A program made the position numbers and the translations under genes. The notes below the pieces were generated by a model, which searched no databases, was not told the DNA's origin, and saw only the letters and a program-made list of their open reading frames with translations. This document shows positions 33,348 through 41,861 of a DNA stretch of 64,000 nucleotides, in pieces (positions within the stretch are counted from its first letter, which is position 1; every line of letters starts with the position of its first letter). The stretch lies in assembly GCA_964510205.1 (NCBI GenBank), contig CAZEBW010000013.1, forward strand, positions 1 through 64,000, written 5' to 3'. The DNA comes from CAZEBW01 sp964510205 (GTDB taxonomy: Bacteria; Chloroflexota; Anaerolineae; VGOG01).

Positions 33348-33557
33348 CTAGAAAATCGCCGCATAGCCTTCAGGAACTGGCGGACCTACAAAAGTGATGT
33401 ACACATCAGTCAACCCCCGTTGCAAAAGTTCCTTGTCAAATGCCCGCCGATCCCTGTTGTGCAGGACTACTTCCCCTTCCGAATCATTGCCCTCCTCAAA
33501 GGTACGAAAAGCAATCCACTCTCCCTTATGAAGCGCCTTCGCCTCTTCAAGTCTCAT
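33348..33557 (-). CDS. Small protein of unknown function (DUF5678-like)
   Basis: 69 residues, soluble: HKGEWIAFRTFEEGND, a central strand GEVVLHNRD, a helix KELLQRGL and a terminal strand DVYITFVGPP. The order resembles the small DUF5678-type proteins, but the match is by eye only. Start ATG 33557 has GAGGTG six bases upstream and a good promoter. An upstream extension of the frame crosses that promoter and was excluded. Confidence 0.65.
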   Translation of the reverse strand: MRLEEAKALHKGEWIAFRTFEEGNDSEGEVVLHNRDRRAFDKELLQRGLTDVYITFVGPPVPEGYAAIF

Positions 33558-33576
33558 GGTCTTCACCTCTGCCTCT

Positions 33577-33606
33577 ATTATACCACAAATCTGCAATTTC
33601 AGCCAA
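33577..33606 (-). promoter_or_regulatory. Promoter with extended -10 for the small protein
   Basis: TTGGCT (33601-33606), an 18-base spacer and TATAAT (33577-33582), preceded by TG (TGTGGTATAAT), ahead of the 69-residue gene. Confidence 0.7.
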
Positions 33607-33622
33607 TTTCGGAATCCAACAC

Positions 33623-34423
33623 CTATACCGCCAGGAACCCCCCGTCCACAGGTATGGCTGCCCCATGCACGTAGCTGGCGAGATCGCTGGCCAGAACCAG
33701 GGCCATACACGCAACCTCATCCGGCTGTCCCAGCCGGCCGATGGGCAACCGCCACTTGAATTCGAGACCCGTCTTCATGAGACCAAAGTCGAAATGGAAT
33801 ATCCCCTTGGCCGCCTTGCTCTTGGTACCGGGAGTGATGATCCCGCCCGGCACGACGGCATTGATTCTGAACCCGTGCTTGCCGTGTTCCTTGGCCAGGG
33901 CCCTGGTCAAGGCAATGACCCCCGCCTTGCTCATGCTGTAGTGAGCCAAGTCTGCCTTGAACGCTACCAGCGCCTCTATGGAACCCACGTTGACAATCAC
34001 GCCCCCCAACTTCAGCCGCCTGCTGATCATCTCTTGGCACATCCAGTAGACCGAATCCAGATTCGTCTCAATGACTTTCTTGTAGAAGGATTCGTCAACG
34101 TCCAGGAACTCCTTGAAGGGATAGATGCCGGCGTTGTTCACTAGGATGTCTGGGCCATCGGGAGCCAGCTTCTCCCACAATCCATCCCTCTCTTCCTGCT
34201 TCGATATATCCACCTGGTGAACATTCACTTCTGTCCCGAAGCTCTCTAGTTCCTTCTTCGTGGCTGCCAGTCTTTCCTCATCAATATCCAACAGATCGAG
34301 GTCTGCGCCTGCCTCCGCAAATCTGTAAGCGATGGCCTTGCCAATGCCCGCCGCCGCGCCCGTGATCAGAGCCCGCTTTCGCCGCAGGGATATCAGTTCG
34401 GATAATGTGCTCGAAGTTGCCAT
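33623..34423 (-). CDS. Short-chain dehydrogenase/reductase
   Basis: 266 residues, classical SDR: nucleotide-binding TGAAAGIG (21-28), NNAG (96-99), catalytic Ser148, Tyr162 and Lys166 (YSMSK), and Asp at the end of strand 2 (LLDIDEERL), which favours NAD(H) over NADP(H). The C-terminal PVDGGFLAV is typical. The substrate cannot be told. Its ATG overlaps the stop of the YjbQ-like gene by one base (TAATG), so the two are cotranscribed. Confidence 0.9.
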   Translation of the reverse strand: MATSSTLSELISLRRKRALITGAAAGIGKAIAYRFAEAGADLDLLDIDEERLAATKKELESFGTEVNVHQVDISKQEERDGLWEKLAPDGPDILVNNAGIYPFKEFLDVDESFYKKVIETNLDSVYWMCQEMISRRLKLGGVIVNVGSIEALVAFKADLAHYSMSKAGVIALTRALAKEHGKHGFRINAVVPGGIITPGTKSKAAKGIFHFDFGLMKTGLEFKWRLPIGRLGQPDEVACMALVLASDLASYVHGAAIPVDGGFLAV

Positions 34424-34851
34424 TACTCGCCTATGATCTTAACCAGCACCCGCTTCCTGCGACGCCCATCGAACTCCCCGTAGAAAACCTGCTCCCACGG
34501 GCCGAAGTCCAGGCGACCATCGGTGACGGCTACCACCACCTCGCGGCCCATGACCTGCCTCTTCAGGTGGGCGTCGCCGTTGTCCTCGCCGGTGCGGTTG
34601 TGACGATAGCGGCTGATGGGCTCGTGGGGAGCCAGCTCCTCCAGCCAGTCGTCGTAGTCCTGATGCAGTCCGCGCTCGTCGTCGTTGATGAACACCGAGG
34701 CGGTGATGTGCATGGCGTTCACCAGCGCCAACCCTTCTTGGATGCCGCTCTCCCGCAGACACTCGTCAACCTGGCGGGTGATGTTGATGAAGGCGCGGCG
34801 GCTAGGTACGTTGAACCACAGTTCTTTTCGATAGCTTCTCATACCAGTCAT
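34423..34851 (-). CDS. YjbQ/UPF0047-family protein
   Basis: 142 residues with the family landmarks ALVNAMHITASVFINDDERG and C-terminal FGPWEQVFYGEFDGRRRKRV. Members have weak thiamine-phosphate synthase activity and a metal-binding His; the true role is unsettled. The ATG at 34851 follows AGGAGGAC closely. It overlaps the SDR gene by one base. Confidence 0.88.
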   Translation of the reverse strand: MTGMRSYRKELWFNVPSRRAFINITRQVDECLRESGIQEGLALVNAMHITASVFINDDERGLHQDYDDWLEELAPHEPISRYRHNRTGEDNGDAHLKRQVMGREVVVAVTDGRLDFGPWEQVFYGEFDGRRRKRVLVKIIGE

Positions 34852-34872
34852 GTCCTCCTTCTCCGCATGATG

Positions 34873-34983
34873 TTTCGTGATTCGTAAGTTCGTAGATTCG
34901 GGATTCGTAAGTTCGGGATTCGTAGGTTCGTAACCACGAATGTACGAATTTACGAGTCTGCGAATCTACGAGTTTCCGAGTTT
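34873..34983. repeat. ATTCGTAGA-type quasi-periodic inverted repeat, copy 3
   Basis: TTCGTAAGTTCGTAGATTCG units are answered by CGAATGTACGAATTTACGAG. It separates YjbQ from the B3/B4 gene and contains that gene's stop codon. Confidence 0.8.
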
Positions 34984-35659
34984 ACTCCGTGCCAACGACC
35001 TCCAGCAATTCCACGTCAGCTTGCGGCGCCACGAGCAGAACGTTGGCCTGAATATCCTGCAGGTGATCGTGCACCGCTCGTTCGCCGATGCCGGGCGGGG
35101 CATAGACGGTGAACAGAACTTGCCTGGTCTGCGGTGTGATGCGCGTGCGGCGGTCGGGACCATACAGTACACAGGAGATGACGCCCTCGGCGTCGCTGAT
35201 CATCATGTCGCCTGGTTTCAACATCTGTTCCCGGCCGTTGAGGCGGACATAGCGCTCGCTGCCCTCCGCCACGTCAAGCTTCACCGGCTTCTGCACCGCT
35301 TCCAGATCGTGTCCCGCCGTCAGCAGCAGATTCTTAAGTTCGGCCATGAACATGGCTTCCACCAGCGCCGCCACGCGAGGAATCGCCTTGCCTTTGAAGA
35401 CCACGGACTCAAGCTGAAGCTGGACGTGATAGGTCTTCTTGAAAGCCTTGTAGTAGTCGTCGTATGCCTGGATGGCGGGGAGAGCCTTCAGCGCGGCTCT
35501 ATCGTAGTCGGCGAACCGAGATCGCAACTGACGCTCCAATTCCTCTTTGCGTCTCTCAAGCGCAGCGTGGACCTTTGGATTAACCACGTCGCGCATGGCC
35601 AGCACGCCGACTACTGCCCCAGGATACGCTTTCTTCCACGCTTCGGATACGGTGAACAC
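34982..35659 (-). CDS. B3/B4 tRNA-binding-domain protein
   Basis: 225 residues resembling the B3/B4 domain of the phenylalanyl-tRNA synthetase beta chain, as found in free-standing proteins (YDRAALKALPAIQAYDDYYK, then LVEAMFMAELKNLLLTAGHD). Possible roles are tRNA or aminoacyl-tRNA handling such as deacylation; no catalytic residues can be assigned. The stop overlaps the quasi-periodic repeat downstream. It lies 21 bases after the HEPN gene. Confidence 0.8.
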   Translation of the reverse strand: MFTVSEAWKKAYPGAVVGVLAMRDVVNPKVHAALERRKEELERQLRSRFADYDRAALKALPAIQAYDDYYKAFKKTYHVQLQLESVVFKGKAIPRVAALVEAMFMAELKNLLLTAGHDLEAVQKPVKLDVAEGSERYVRLNGREQMLKPGDMMISDAEGVISCVLYGPDRRTRITPQTRQVLFTVYAPPGIGERAVHDHLQDIQANVLLVAPQADVELLEVVGTE

Positions 35660-35680
35660 TTGCTGACTCCCCTGTTCAAC

Positions 35681-36058
35681 TTACAATCTATCTTTGATCT
35701 TCTCGATGATCGCGCTCGCCGCCTCCAGCATCTGTGTCGTTTCCTCTGTGGAATAGGAGGGCACAGGCCCCGGCGGATAGCGCTCCGCGTAGTAAAAAGC
35801 AGTCAGTTTCCGTCCCGTATCCAGATAGTCCACGAAGACATCGTCAAAGTCAGCAGCATAGGTGATGAGCATCTCCAGGTCGTGTATCTTCTCCAATTTC
35901 CAACCTCGGTCAATCAAGAAGCCCTTGAGGTATTTTTCGACCGCCTGGTGAATGTGAAAAAGAACAATGTCAGAATGCGCCTCTCGATCAAGTAGAAGTC
36001 GCGCTGCTTCCAGGTCATGCTTCCCCCTTTCAATCCACTCCTGAATGCGTTTCTTCAT
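35681..36058 (-). CDS. HEPN-domain protein (toxin of HEPN-MNT pair)
   Basis: 125 residues, all helical, with the HEPN pattern ERGKHDLEAARLLL and HIHQAVEKYLKGFLI, ending in AFYYAERYPPG and a final helix. HEPN partners of MNT proteins are RNases that are silenced by adenylylation of a tyrosine. Its start lies 29 bases inside the MNT gene, an unusually long overlap that ties their translation. Confidence 0.88.
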   Translation of the reverse strand: MKKRIQEWIERGKHDLEAARLLLDREAHSDIVLFHIHQAVEKYLKGFLIDRGWKLEKIHDLEMLITYAADFDDVFVDYLDTGRKLTAFYYAERYPPGPVPSYSTEETTQMLEAASAIIEKIKDRL

Positions 36059-36377
36059 AAAGAACCCTCCCCTCGCTCATAATCTCTTTCACAAAATCAT
36101 CTCCCATGTTCAAGCGTTCCTCTAGTTCCCGTGGAGTGTAGACCAGCGGCGAGACGGGGATTCTCAACTGAGGGTCGTAGATGAGCCGCTTGACCTCGAC
36201 AAAGCGGTCAACCATTCTCGCGTCTGTCTCCTTGACGATAAAGAGGTCAATGTCACTATCTTCGGTCGGCCTGTCACGGGCGTAGGAGCCAAACAGCACA
36301 ATCTTCTGCGGCTTGTATTTTCTGCGTATTGTTTCGGCAAGCTCCACGATCAATTGATCAATTTGAGCATCGTTCAT
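36030..36377 (-). CDS. MNT-type minimal nucleotidyltransferase (antitoxin)
   Basis: 115 residues with the nucleotidyltransferase core VLFGSYARDRPTEDSDIDLF; metal ligands are the two Asp of DSDID. In type VII systems the MNT protein transfers AMP to the HEPN toxin. The C-terminal 29 bases overlap the HEPN gene. Confidence 0.9.
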   Translation of the reverse strand: MNDAQIDQLIVELAETIRRKYKPQKIVLFGSYARDRPTEDSDIDLFIVKETDARMVDRFVEVKRLIYDPQLRIPVSPLVYTPRELEERLNMGDDFVKEIMSEGRVLYEETHSGVD

Positions 36378-36516
36378 TTGCTCTCCACCTCCATCAGCTT
36401 GTCTGTATCATTGCCGAAGATGTCCACCAACCATAGTATACCAGATTTCAACTCCTTTGGCAACACAAAAAGCCACCCGCGCGGTGAACGCAGATGGCTT
36501 TGCTCATCAAAGAGAG

Positions 36517-36589
36517 TGGAGCCGGAGGGACTCGAACCCTCGACCTTCTCAATGCCATTGAGACGCGATCCCAACTTCGCCACGGCCCC
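36517..36589 (-). tRNA. tRNA-Ala(GGC), second copy
   Basis: Acceptor GGGGCCG / CGGCTCC with G3-U70, D stem GCGA / TCGC (A13-T22 pair), anticodon arm TCTCA-ATGGCAT-TGAGA (GGC), T loop GGTTCGAGTCC, discriminator A, no encoded CCA. The anticodon arm is identical to that of the copy nested in the leuS leader; acceptor and D arm differ. Confidence 0.94.
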
Positions 36590-36591
36590 GT

Positions 36592-36672
36592 TAGCAGGTT
36601 GTAGCAGGGAGGTTGTAGGTTGTAGCAAAACGGGCTCAAAACTACCTGCTATAATCTACCACCTACAACCTC
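36592..36672. repeat. AGGTTGTAG-type inverted repeat between tRNA genes
   Basis: TAGCAGGTTGTAGCAGGGAG and GGTTGTAGGTTGTAG are followed by the complement ACCTGCTATAATCTACCACC. It is of the same quasi-periodic type as other spacers; a relative lies at 61822-61857. Confidence 0.7.
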
Positions 36673-36674
36673 TA

Positions 36675-36747
36675 TGGAGCTGAGGGGACTCGAACCCCTG
36701 ACCTCATCAGTGCGATTGATGCGCTCTCCCATCTGAGCTACAGCCCC
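36675..36747 (-). tRNA. tRNA-Ala(CGC)
   Basis: Acceptor GGGGCTG / CAGCTCC with G3-U70, anticodon arm CATCA-ATCGCAC-TGATG giving anticodon CGC (reads GCG), T arm GGTTCGAGTCC, discriminator A, no encoded CCA. It lies 85 bases upstream of tRNA-Ala(GGC) and probably shares its transcript. Confidence 0.95.
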
Positions 36748-36759
36748 GACTTCCGCTAT

Positions 36760-36788
36760 AGTATAAGGCAATGTCGTGAAGTTGTCAA
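36760..36788 (-). promoter_or_regulatory. tRNA-Ala operon promoter
   Basis: Perfect TTGACA (36783-36788), 17-base spacer, TATACT (36760-36765), 13 bases before the tRNA 5' end. Confidence 0.85.
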
Positions 36789-36802
36789 ACTGCGACACGC
36801 GC

Positions 36803-37642
36803 TCATTCGCCCTCCCCCGCCTCAATTCCCAGGATTCGAGCGGCGTTTCCACCCAGGATTTTGGCCGTGGCCTCGTCGCTGAGGGGCAAGGCGCGGATGG
36901 CCTCGATGTTGGCGGCGATACTGGGCACGCCGGGCCAATCGGTGCCGAAGATGACTTTGTCCGCCAATCGCTCCAGCTCAGGGAAGTAGTCCAACAGCTT
37001 GTGGGGCGGCAGGCCAGCCACCTCCATGTAAACGTTGGGGTGGAGACGGGCCAGAAACGCCGCCCGGTCGTACCAGAAGCCCCGCCCGCTGTGCGCCTGG
37101 ACGATGACCAGATCGGGGAAGTCCACCGCCACGTCGTCCAAGTAGAGCGGATCGCCATACTTGAGCCGCGAACCACGAAACAGCGAGGAGCCGGTGTGGA
37201 ACATGACCGGGATGCCCAGCTCCTGGGCCTTAGCATAGACCGGGTAGAGCACGTTGTCATTGGGATAGAAGAGCTGATAGGTGGGCAGCAGCTTCAGCCC
37301 CCGGCAGCCCAGCTCCCGCACGCAGCGCTCCAGTTCCTGGGCCGGCCTGGCCACCACGAAGGGGTTGATGTTAGCGAAGGGAATGAGACAATCCACCCCC
37401 TGGCAGAACTCGGCCACGTACTCGTTGGTCGTCACCCCGGTGGTGATGGGGCTGATCTCGGCTAGCACCACGCCGTAGTCCACGCCGCTCTCCCGCAGCA
37501 CCTGCTGAATGCCCTCCGGCGTCAACAGGTCCCCAATTTGCTCCACGAAATCCTCTTCCGCGAAGGTCTGCATCCACTCCACGACCCAGGGGTGATAGTG
37601 CTCAGGCTGAGCCGGGTGCAGGTGAAAGTCAATGATAGGCAT
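36803..37642 (-). CDS. Amidohydrolase-2 family metal-dependent hydrolase
   Basis: 279 residues, TIM-barrel amidohydrolase of the ACMS-decarboxylase/gamma-resorcylate type: metal-binding IIDFHLHP at the N-terminus, HTGSS, QAHSGRG and the catalytic Asp in FGTDWPG. The substrate is unknown. ATG 37642 has GAGAGGAG eight bases before it; the longer open frame starts outside a plausible ribosome site. Confidence 0.85.
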   Translation of the reverse strand: MPIIDFHLHPAQPEHYHPWVVEWMQTFAEEDFVEQIGDLLTPEGIQQVLRESGVDYGVVLAEISPITTGVTTNEYVAEFCQGVDCLIPFANINPFVVARPAQELERCVRELGCRGLKLLPTYQLFYPNDNVLYPVYAKAQELGIPVMFHTGSSLFRGSRLKYGDPLYLDDVAVDFPDLVIVQAHSGRGFWYDRAAFLARLHPNVYMEVAGLPPHKLLDYFPELERLADKVIFGTDWPGVPSIAANIEAIRALPLSDEATAKILGGNAARILGIEAGEGE

Positions 37643-37712
37643 GAATGCTCCTCTCTGGCAAAAGCGCCGGCTGAGCGATGTCCTGAGCCACTGAAGGCTC
37701 TTTGCGATCAAC

Positions 37713-37741
37713 TTGAATTATTTGCCACTATCTGGTATGAT
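37713..37741 (+). promoter_or_regulatory. Promoter upstream of the ammonium-transporter-like gene
   Basis: TTGAAT (37713-37718), 17-base spacer, TATGAT (37736-37741) with an upstream TG, about 165 bases ahead of the start. The leader contains a GGCCTGGATT palindrome. Confidence 0.55.
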
Positions 37742-37776
37742 AAACGTTGTTGTACAATGTCTATGACTATTCACCT

Positions 37777-37809
37777 TGCTCGGCCTGGATTGTCAAATCC
37801 AGGCCAGAG
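37777..37809. repeat. GGCCTGGATT palindrome, copy 2
   Basis: TGCTC, GGCCTGGATT, gtca, AATCCAGGCC; the same unit as 25739-25774, here in the leader of the ammonium-transporter-like gene. Confidence 0.85.
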
Positions 37810-37907
37810 ATGGCGAAATCAGCTCGATTCAACTCGTTCAGCCATCGGATCTGGCGATCCGACGGGAACAGGTGCATGGTCACCCATATCTGCTCACAGG
37901 AGGAGAA

Positions 37908-39305
37908 ATGCTCACCAACGGTCTTTTCATGAATGTTGTGATCGCATTACTGGGCAGCCTGAGTTTGGCCGCCGATTCCGCTGAGGCCGACCTGGTTTTG
38001 CCCCTGCTGGCCGGCGGCCTGGCCTTCTTGATACCAGCAGGCTTCACGCTGCTGGCCAGCGGCGGGATGCCAGAGGACAAGGCCGTGCCCTCGGCCATGA
38101 TGGGCCTGGCCGCTACCGCACTGGCGCTGGCCGGCTATCTGGCCTGCGGCTTCGCCCTCCAGTTCGGCGGCATCGGACTGGTCTCGGACTTGCCGGGCCT
38201 GGGCGGCCTGATCTGGGAGTGGTCGCCCCTAGATGCGACCTGGGGCACTGGCTGGGGAGCACTGGGGCTGAGGGGCTTCTTCCTGCAAAAAGGCGCCGAT
38301 ACGCCCCTGGCTTACGCCCTCTTTTTCTCCCAACTGCCCCTGGTGATCACCGCCTGCCTCATTCCCCTGCTGACCCTGAGAAAACGGGCCAAATCCTCCG
38401 CGCTGGTCGCGGCGGCCCTGCTCATCGCGGCCCTGGTCTACCCCGTCCTCGGCAACTGGATTTGGGGAGGCGGCTGGCTGGCCAACCTGGGCTCGAACTT
38501 GGAGCTAGGCCACGGCTTGGTTGACTTCGCCGGCTCGGGGATGGTACACCTCCTGGGCGGCGCGGCGGCGTTGGGCGGGATTCTGGCTTTTGGCCTCCGA
38601 TCCGAAGAGACGGAGAAGCCTGCCAAAATGCCGCCCGTCCACCTGCCCCTCCTGGCCATCCTGGGATGCCTACTGCTCCTCGTCGGCTGGCTGGGACTGG
38701 CCTTCAGCAATCCGCTGCACATGTCAAACGAGGGCCTGCCCAGAGCCCTCATCGCCGTAAACGTGGTCCTGGCGGCCGGCGGCAGTCTGCTGGCGGCCAC
38801 GCTCTACGCCTGGTTCACCACCGGTGGGGCCGACGTGCTGATGGCCGCTCGCGGCCTGGCCGCCGGCCTGATCGCCATCAGCGCGGCCTGCCCCTTCGTG
38901 CCCCCCTGGGCGGCGTTGATCATCGGCGCTGTGGCTGGCCTCTTACTCCCCCTGGGCATCTACCTGGTCGAGCACCTGCTGCGACTGGACGATCCCGCAG
39001 CAGCCATCGCCACCCACGGCCTGAGCGGACTGTGGGGGCTGCTGGCCCTGGCCCTCTTCGCCGACGGGCGCTACGGAGCGGGATGGAACGGCATAGGAGC
39101 AGAGACGTACCTGGGCATCGCCGGCCAAGGCGTCTCCGGCGGAATCGTCGCCTCCGGTTTACAATCCGACTTTCCAAACCAGCTTTTCGCCCAACTGGCC
39201 GGGATAGCCGCCATCGCCATCGTCGCCTTCGTCCTGGCCTGGCCCTTTTTCAAGGCGCTGGATATGGTCATCAAGGGCAGAACGAAGTCCAGCGATACTT
39301 GGTAA
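37908..39305 (+). CDS. Ammonium transporter (Amt/Rh family)-like protein
   Basis: 465 residues with about 11 hydrophobic helices. The Amt signature is recognisable as DFAGSGMVHLLGGAAALGG, and the twin-His pair of the pore is kept (His in GMVHLL and in AIATHGLSGLWG). The N-terminal half is less typical of Amt: the phenylalanine gate and cytosolic loops are diverged. ATG 37908 has AGGAGG three bases upstream. No glnK/PII gene is adjacent, unlike many amtB loci. Confidence 0.82.
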   Translation: MLTNGLFMNVVIALLGSLSLAADSAEADLVLPLLAGGLAFLIPAGFTLLASGGMPEDKAVPSAMMGLAATALALAGYLACGFALQFGGIGLVSDLPGLGGLIWEWSPLDATWGTGWGALGLRGFFLQKGADTPLAYALFFSQLPLVITACLIPLLTLRKRAKSSALVAAALLIAALVYPVLGNWIWGGGWLANLGSNLELGHGLVDFAGSGMVHLLGGAAALGGILAFGLRSEETEKPAKMPPVHLPLLAILGCLLLLVGWLGLAFSNPLHMSNEGLPRALIAVNVVLAAGGSLLAATLYAWFTTGGADVLMAARGLAAGLIAISAACPFVPPWAALIIGAVAGLLLPLGIYLVEHLLRLDDPAAAIATHGLSGLWGLLALALFADGRYGAGWNGIGAETYLGIAGQGVSGGIVASGLQSDFPNQLFAQLAGIAAIAIVAFVLAWPFFKALDMVIKGRTKSSDTW

Positions 39306-39326
39306 CTCATAACCGCTCAGTCCAGT

Positions 39327-39434
39327 GTCATTGCGAGCGGTTTTTGCGAAGCAATCCCCTGCCCCTGGATCGCTGTAATCTCCCGCCAGTGAATTGGAGA
39401 TTGCTTCGGCGCAAACAGCGCGCCTCGCAATGAC
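39327..39434. repeat. GTCATTGCGAGC palindromic element, copy 3
   Basis: 108 bp with the ends GTCATTGCGAGC / CCTCGCAATGAC and inner GAAGCAATC / GATTGCTTC. It lies between convergent genes. The following 39440-39478 is a CAACTCGTTACCCGTTGACTC-like periodic stretch. Confidence 0.88.
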
Positions 39435-39475
39435 ACCTACGATAACTCATCAACAACTCGTTACCCGTTGACTCG

Positions 39476-39943
39476 TTACTCTTTCGCCAGCGCCAGGGCC
39501 TTGTCCACCGCCTCGGCGGGCGTCGCCGCCTCCACGATGGCCGCCACCGGACGGCCCTCCTTAGCTAGTTGCCATGTGTTGAGGCCCACGACGGGGATGC
39601 CCCGCTTGAGGGCATGGGCGATCTCCGAAAGGGTGCCGAACTCACCGTCCACCGCGATCACCGCTTGGGCGGTGCGAACCACGATGACGTTGCGAGCCTC
39701 CCCCATCCCGGTGACGACGGGAATGTCCACGTAGGGATTGGCCTCGCGGCGGCCGAAGCCAGGCAGGATGCCGATAGTCAACCCGCCTTCGGATTTAGCC
39801 CCTCGGCAGGCGGCCTCCATCACTCCGCCCAGGCCGCCGCAGACCAGCGCCGCCCCCCGCCTAGCCAGCTCACGCCCCACGGACTCCGCGACCTGGGCCA
39901 CCTCTTTTGAGCATCTTCCTCCCCCGATGACGGCTACGATCAT
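39476..39943 (-). CDS. LOG-like/TIGR00725-type Rossmann protein
   Basis: 155 residues of the SLOG superfamily: N-terminal VAVIGGG, LVCGGLGGVMEAACRGA and the pyrophosphate-binding loop DGEFGTLSEIAHAL (a variant of PGGxGTxxE). Some relatives hydrolyse cytokinin-type nucleotides; for this subgroup the function is not established. It overlaps thpR by four bases (ATGA), indicating coupling. Confidence 0.85.
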   Translation of the reverse strand: MIVAVIGGGRCSKEVAQVAESVGRELARRGAALVCGGLGGVMEAACRGAKSEGGLTIGILPGFGRREANPYVDIPVVTGMGEARNVIVVRTAQAVIAVDGEFGTLSEIAHALKRGIPVVGLNTWQLAKEGRPVAAIVEAATPAEAVDKALALAKE

Positions 39944-40527
39944 GGCGCCTCTAGCTCCACCGCCGCCAACTGGGTATACACCGCCCCCGTGGGCCTCAGA
40001 TCGCTCTTGATCAGACTGACGGCACGCGCCTCCATCTGGCCCACCTGGCCGATGTCCGACTCTTGGACGAGCCGGCCCAGGCGGCGCACGTCGCCCGAGC
40101 GGGTCCGCCGCCGGACCCGCCCCAGGGTCAGGTGGGCGTGGAAGCTACGCCTTTCCGGCGAAAACCCTAATTCCTCCATCCCCTCTTCGATGGCTTTCTG
40201 CAGGCGTTTCAAATTGCTACTCTCCTCCTGCACCCCCACCCAGAGGACACGCGGGCGCCGAGGGTTAGGAAAGCATCCCAGTCCCCCGACCGAGAAGGAG
40301 AAAGCGGGGATGCCCGCACAAGCTTGGGTGAGGGCCTGCTCTATCTCCTCGATCCTGTCGGCAGGCACGTCGCCCAGGAACTTGAGGGTGAGATGGATGC
40401 CCCCCGGCTTGACCCACCGCACGGCTCTGTGAGGTGCCTCCGTCTGAAGCTGCTCTTGCAAGTCCGTCAGGGCAGCCTTGACCGCCTCATCCAGTTCGAT
40501 GGCTATGAAAGTGCGAACTTGTTCCAT
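39940..40527 (-). CDS. thpR: RNA 2',3'-cyclic phosphodiesterase
   Basis: 195 residues, LigT/2H phosphoesterase fold with the two HxT motifs (GGIHLTLKFLG and FHAHLTLGRV). It opens 2',3'-cyclic phosphates to 2'-phosphates. ATG 40527 has AAAGGGGG seven bases upstream; a longer open frame starts in repeat-like DNA and was excluded. It overlaps the LOG-like gene by four bases. Confidence 0.92.
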   Translation of the reverse strand: MEQVRTFIAIELDEAVKAALTDLQEQLQTEAPHRAVRWVKPGGIHLTLKFLGDVPADRIEEIEQALTQACAGIPAFSFSVGGLGCFPNPRRPRVLWVGVQEESSNLKRLQKAIEEGMEELGFSPERRSFHAHLTLGRVRRRTRSGDVRRLGRLVQESDIGQVGQMEARAVSLIKSDLRPTGAVYTQLAAVELEAP

Positions 40528-40952
40528 GTATATACCCCCTTTCCAGAACACGGATGTGCAGGATTTACGGATTCCTACGAAGTTTGGGTCACCGATCCAC
40601 ATCCGTGAATCCCGCTGATCCGCTGTTCTTTTATTATATCACACTTGGGAGAGGAGGACAAAAGGTGTTGGCGCTCAACACAAAAGGTTCTGGCAAACCA
40701 TCCGCCAGAACCTTTTGCACTGCACCTTGAGCGAGCGAGAACGATTTCACCATCTACAGCTTCAAAGCACGGCGTAGACGCCCGGTCGCCATCGCAATCA
40801 CAGAATTCGCCCAGGATAGACCCCATTCCCATAGACTTAAGGCGCGAAGGCCAGTCCCCGGTGCGCCGTGGGGATGGAGATCAGAGCTTAAGTTCGCGCT
40901 CATGTAGACCCCGTCGAAGTGCATAGGACAAACTCAGGATCGCCGACCGAAG
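40528..40952. other. Intergenic region with a 13-bp-stem hairpin
   Basis: It contains a perfect inverted repeat AAAAGGTTCTGGC / GCCAGAACCTTTT (40682-40694 and 40704-40716), likely a terminator usable on both strands. A short open frame (40575-40832, minus) spans the hairpin and has no recognisable features. Otherwise nothing seen. Confidence 0.6.
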
Positions 40953-41861
40953 CTACCGGCCGTTCGCCGCTCGCTCCAGTTGGGTGCTGAAGTCAGTCAG
41001 GGTAACGTCCAGCAGGGCGTGGTTGAATAGGTCTCTCAGGACGTCCAGGTCGTCAATCGTCTTCAATCGGTCTGCCAAGGGTTTCTCCTTCCGCCGAGAT
41101 AGCCCAAAGCGAACCCGCAAGACCTGCAGGATGTTCTCCCGCTGTGTACGCCTGTTTTCCATCTGCCCCTGCTGAAGCCCCTTCTCAATGCCTTCTTGAA
41201 TCCAATCCTCTATGAACGTCGCCTCTCGCATTTGTTCCAACTCCTCTCTAAAAAACCGCCACAGAAACGCCTTGTCGAAGTAGCGCGTGGCAATCGTCAC
41301 CGCCAACGCCAGCAGGTCCGCTCTCCTCTGCTCGTCCGGCTCCCGCCGAATCAACTCCCGCTCTTCTCTCAGCAAGTCCGGGCCGGGCTCGCGCACCAGC
41401 ATCGTCAGCAACGGGGCCAGCTCCCGATACTGGCCACTGCGTATCTCTTCCACGTAGTCCCACAACGGAATCACCGGATAGGTGAAACGATTGACCACCT
41501 GCTCGCCCAACGTCACCACGTACTCGTTGGGGATGGGCGACTGACGCGGCTTCAGGTACAGCGCCAGCGTTATCACCGGCTGTTTGAATTGTTCGGTCAA
41601 CGCGCCGTAGTAGCTGCACATCCGCCGCGGAAAGTCGGCTTGATGCTCCAACTGGAACTCCAGGTGCAGGATGTACTCCTGGGCCTGGTACTCGACGCGA
41701 TGCACGAAATCTACCGCTCGCACCGGCAAGGATATCTCCACGTTCTCCAGCGTGCCGACCAGGCGAACGGGAACGTCGGGGAAAGCCAGCCTCAGCAGCA
41801 GGTCGGCATAGTTGCGAGCGATGATCTTCAGTGTGCGGTCAAAGATGTTGATCCTGATCAT
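40953..41861 (-). CDS. Rpn-family PD-(D/E)XK nuclease / transposase-like protein
   Basis: 302 residues. The N-terminal half matches the Rpn/YhgA-like nuclease core: FPDVPVRLV, then RAVDFVHRVEY and YILHLEFQLE, which supply the Asp and the ExQ of the PD-(D/E)XK site. The C-terminal tail has a helix GIEKGLQQGQMENRR followed by ILQVLRVRFG, like DUF4351-type tails. Members of this family promote RecA-independent recombination and are often horizontally spread. ATG 41861; the ribosome site is weak. Confidence 0.85.
   Translation of the reverse strand: MIRINIFDRTLKIIARNYADLLLRLAFPDVPVRLVGTLENVEISLPVRAVDFVHRVEYQAQEYILHLEFQLEHQADFPRRMCSYYGALTEQFKQPVITLALYLKPRQSPIPNEYVVTLGEQVVNRFTYPVIPLWDYVEEIRSGQYRELAPLLTMLVREPGPDLLREERELIRREPDEQRRADLLALAVTIATRYFDKAFLWRFFREELEQMREATFIEDWIQEGIEKGLQQGQMENRRTQRENILQVLRVRFGLSRRKEKPLADRLKTIDDLDVLRDLFNHALLDVTLTDFSTQLERAANGR

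Noticed and set aside
40575..40832. An 85-codon open frame on the minus strand
   Set aside because: It spans a terminator-like hairpin, has no ribosome site and no recognisable fold.
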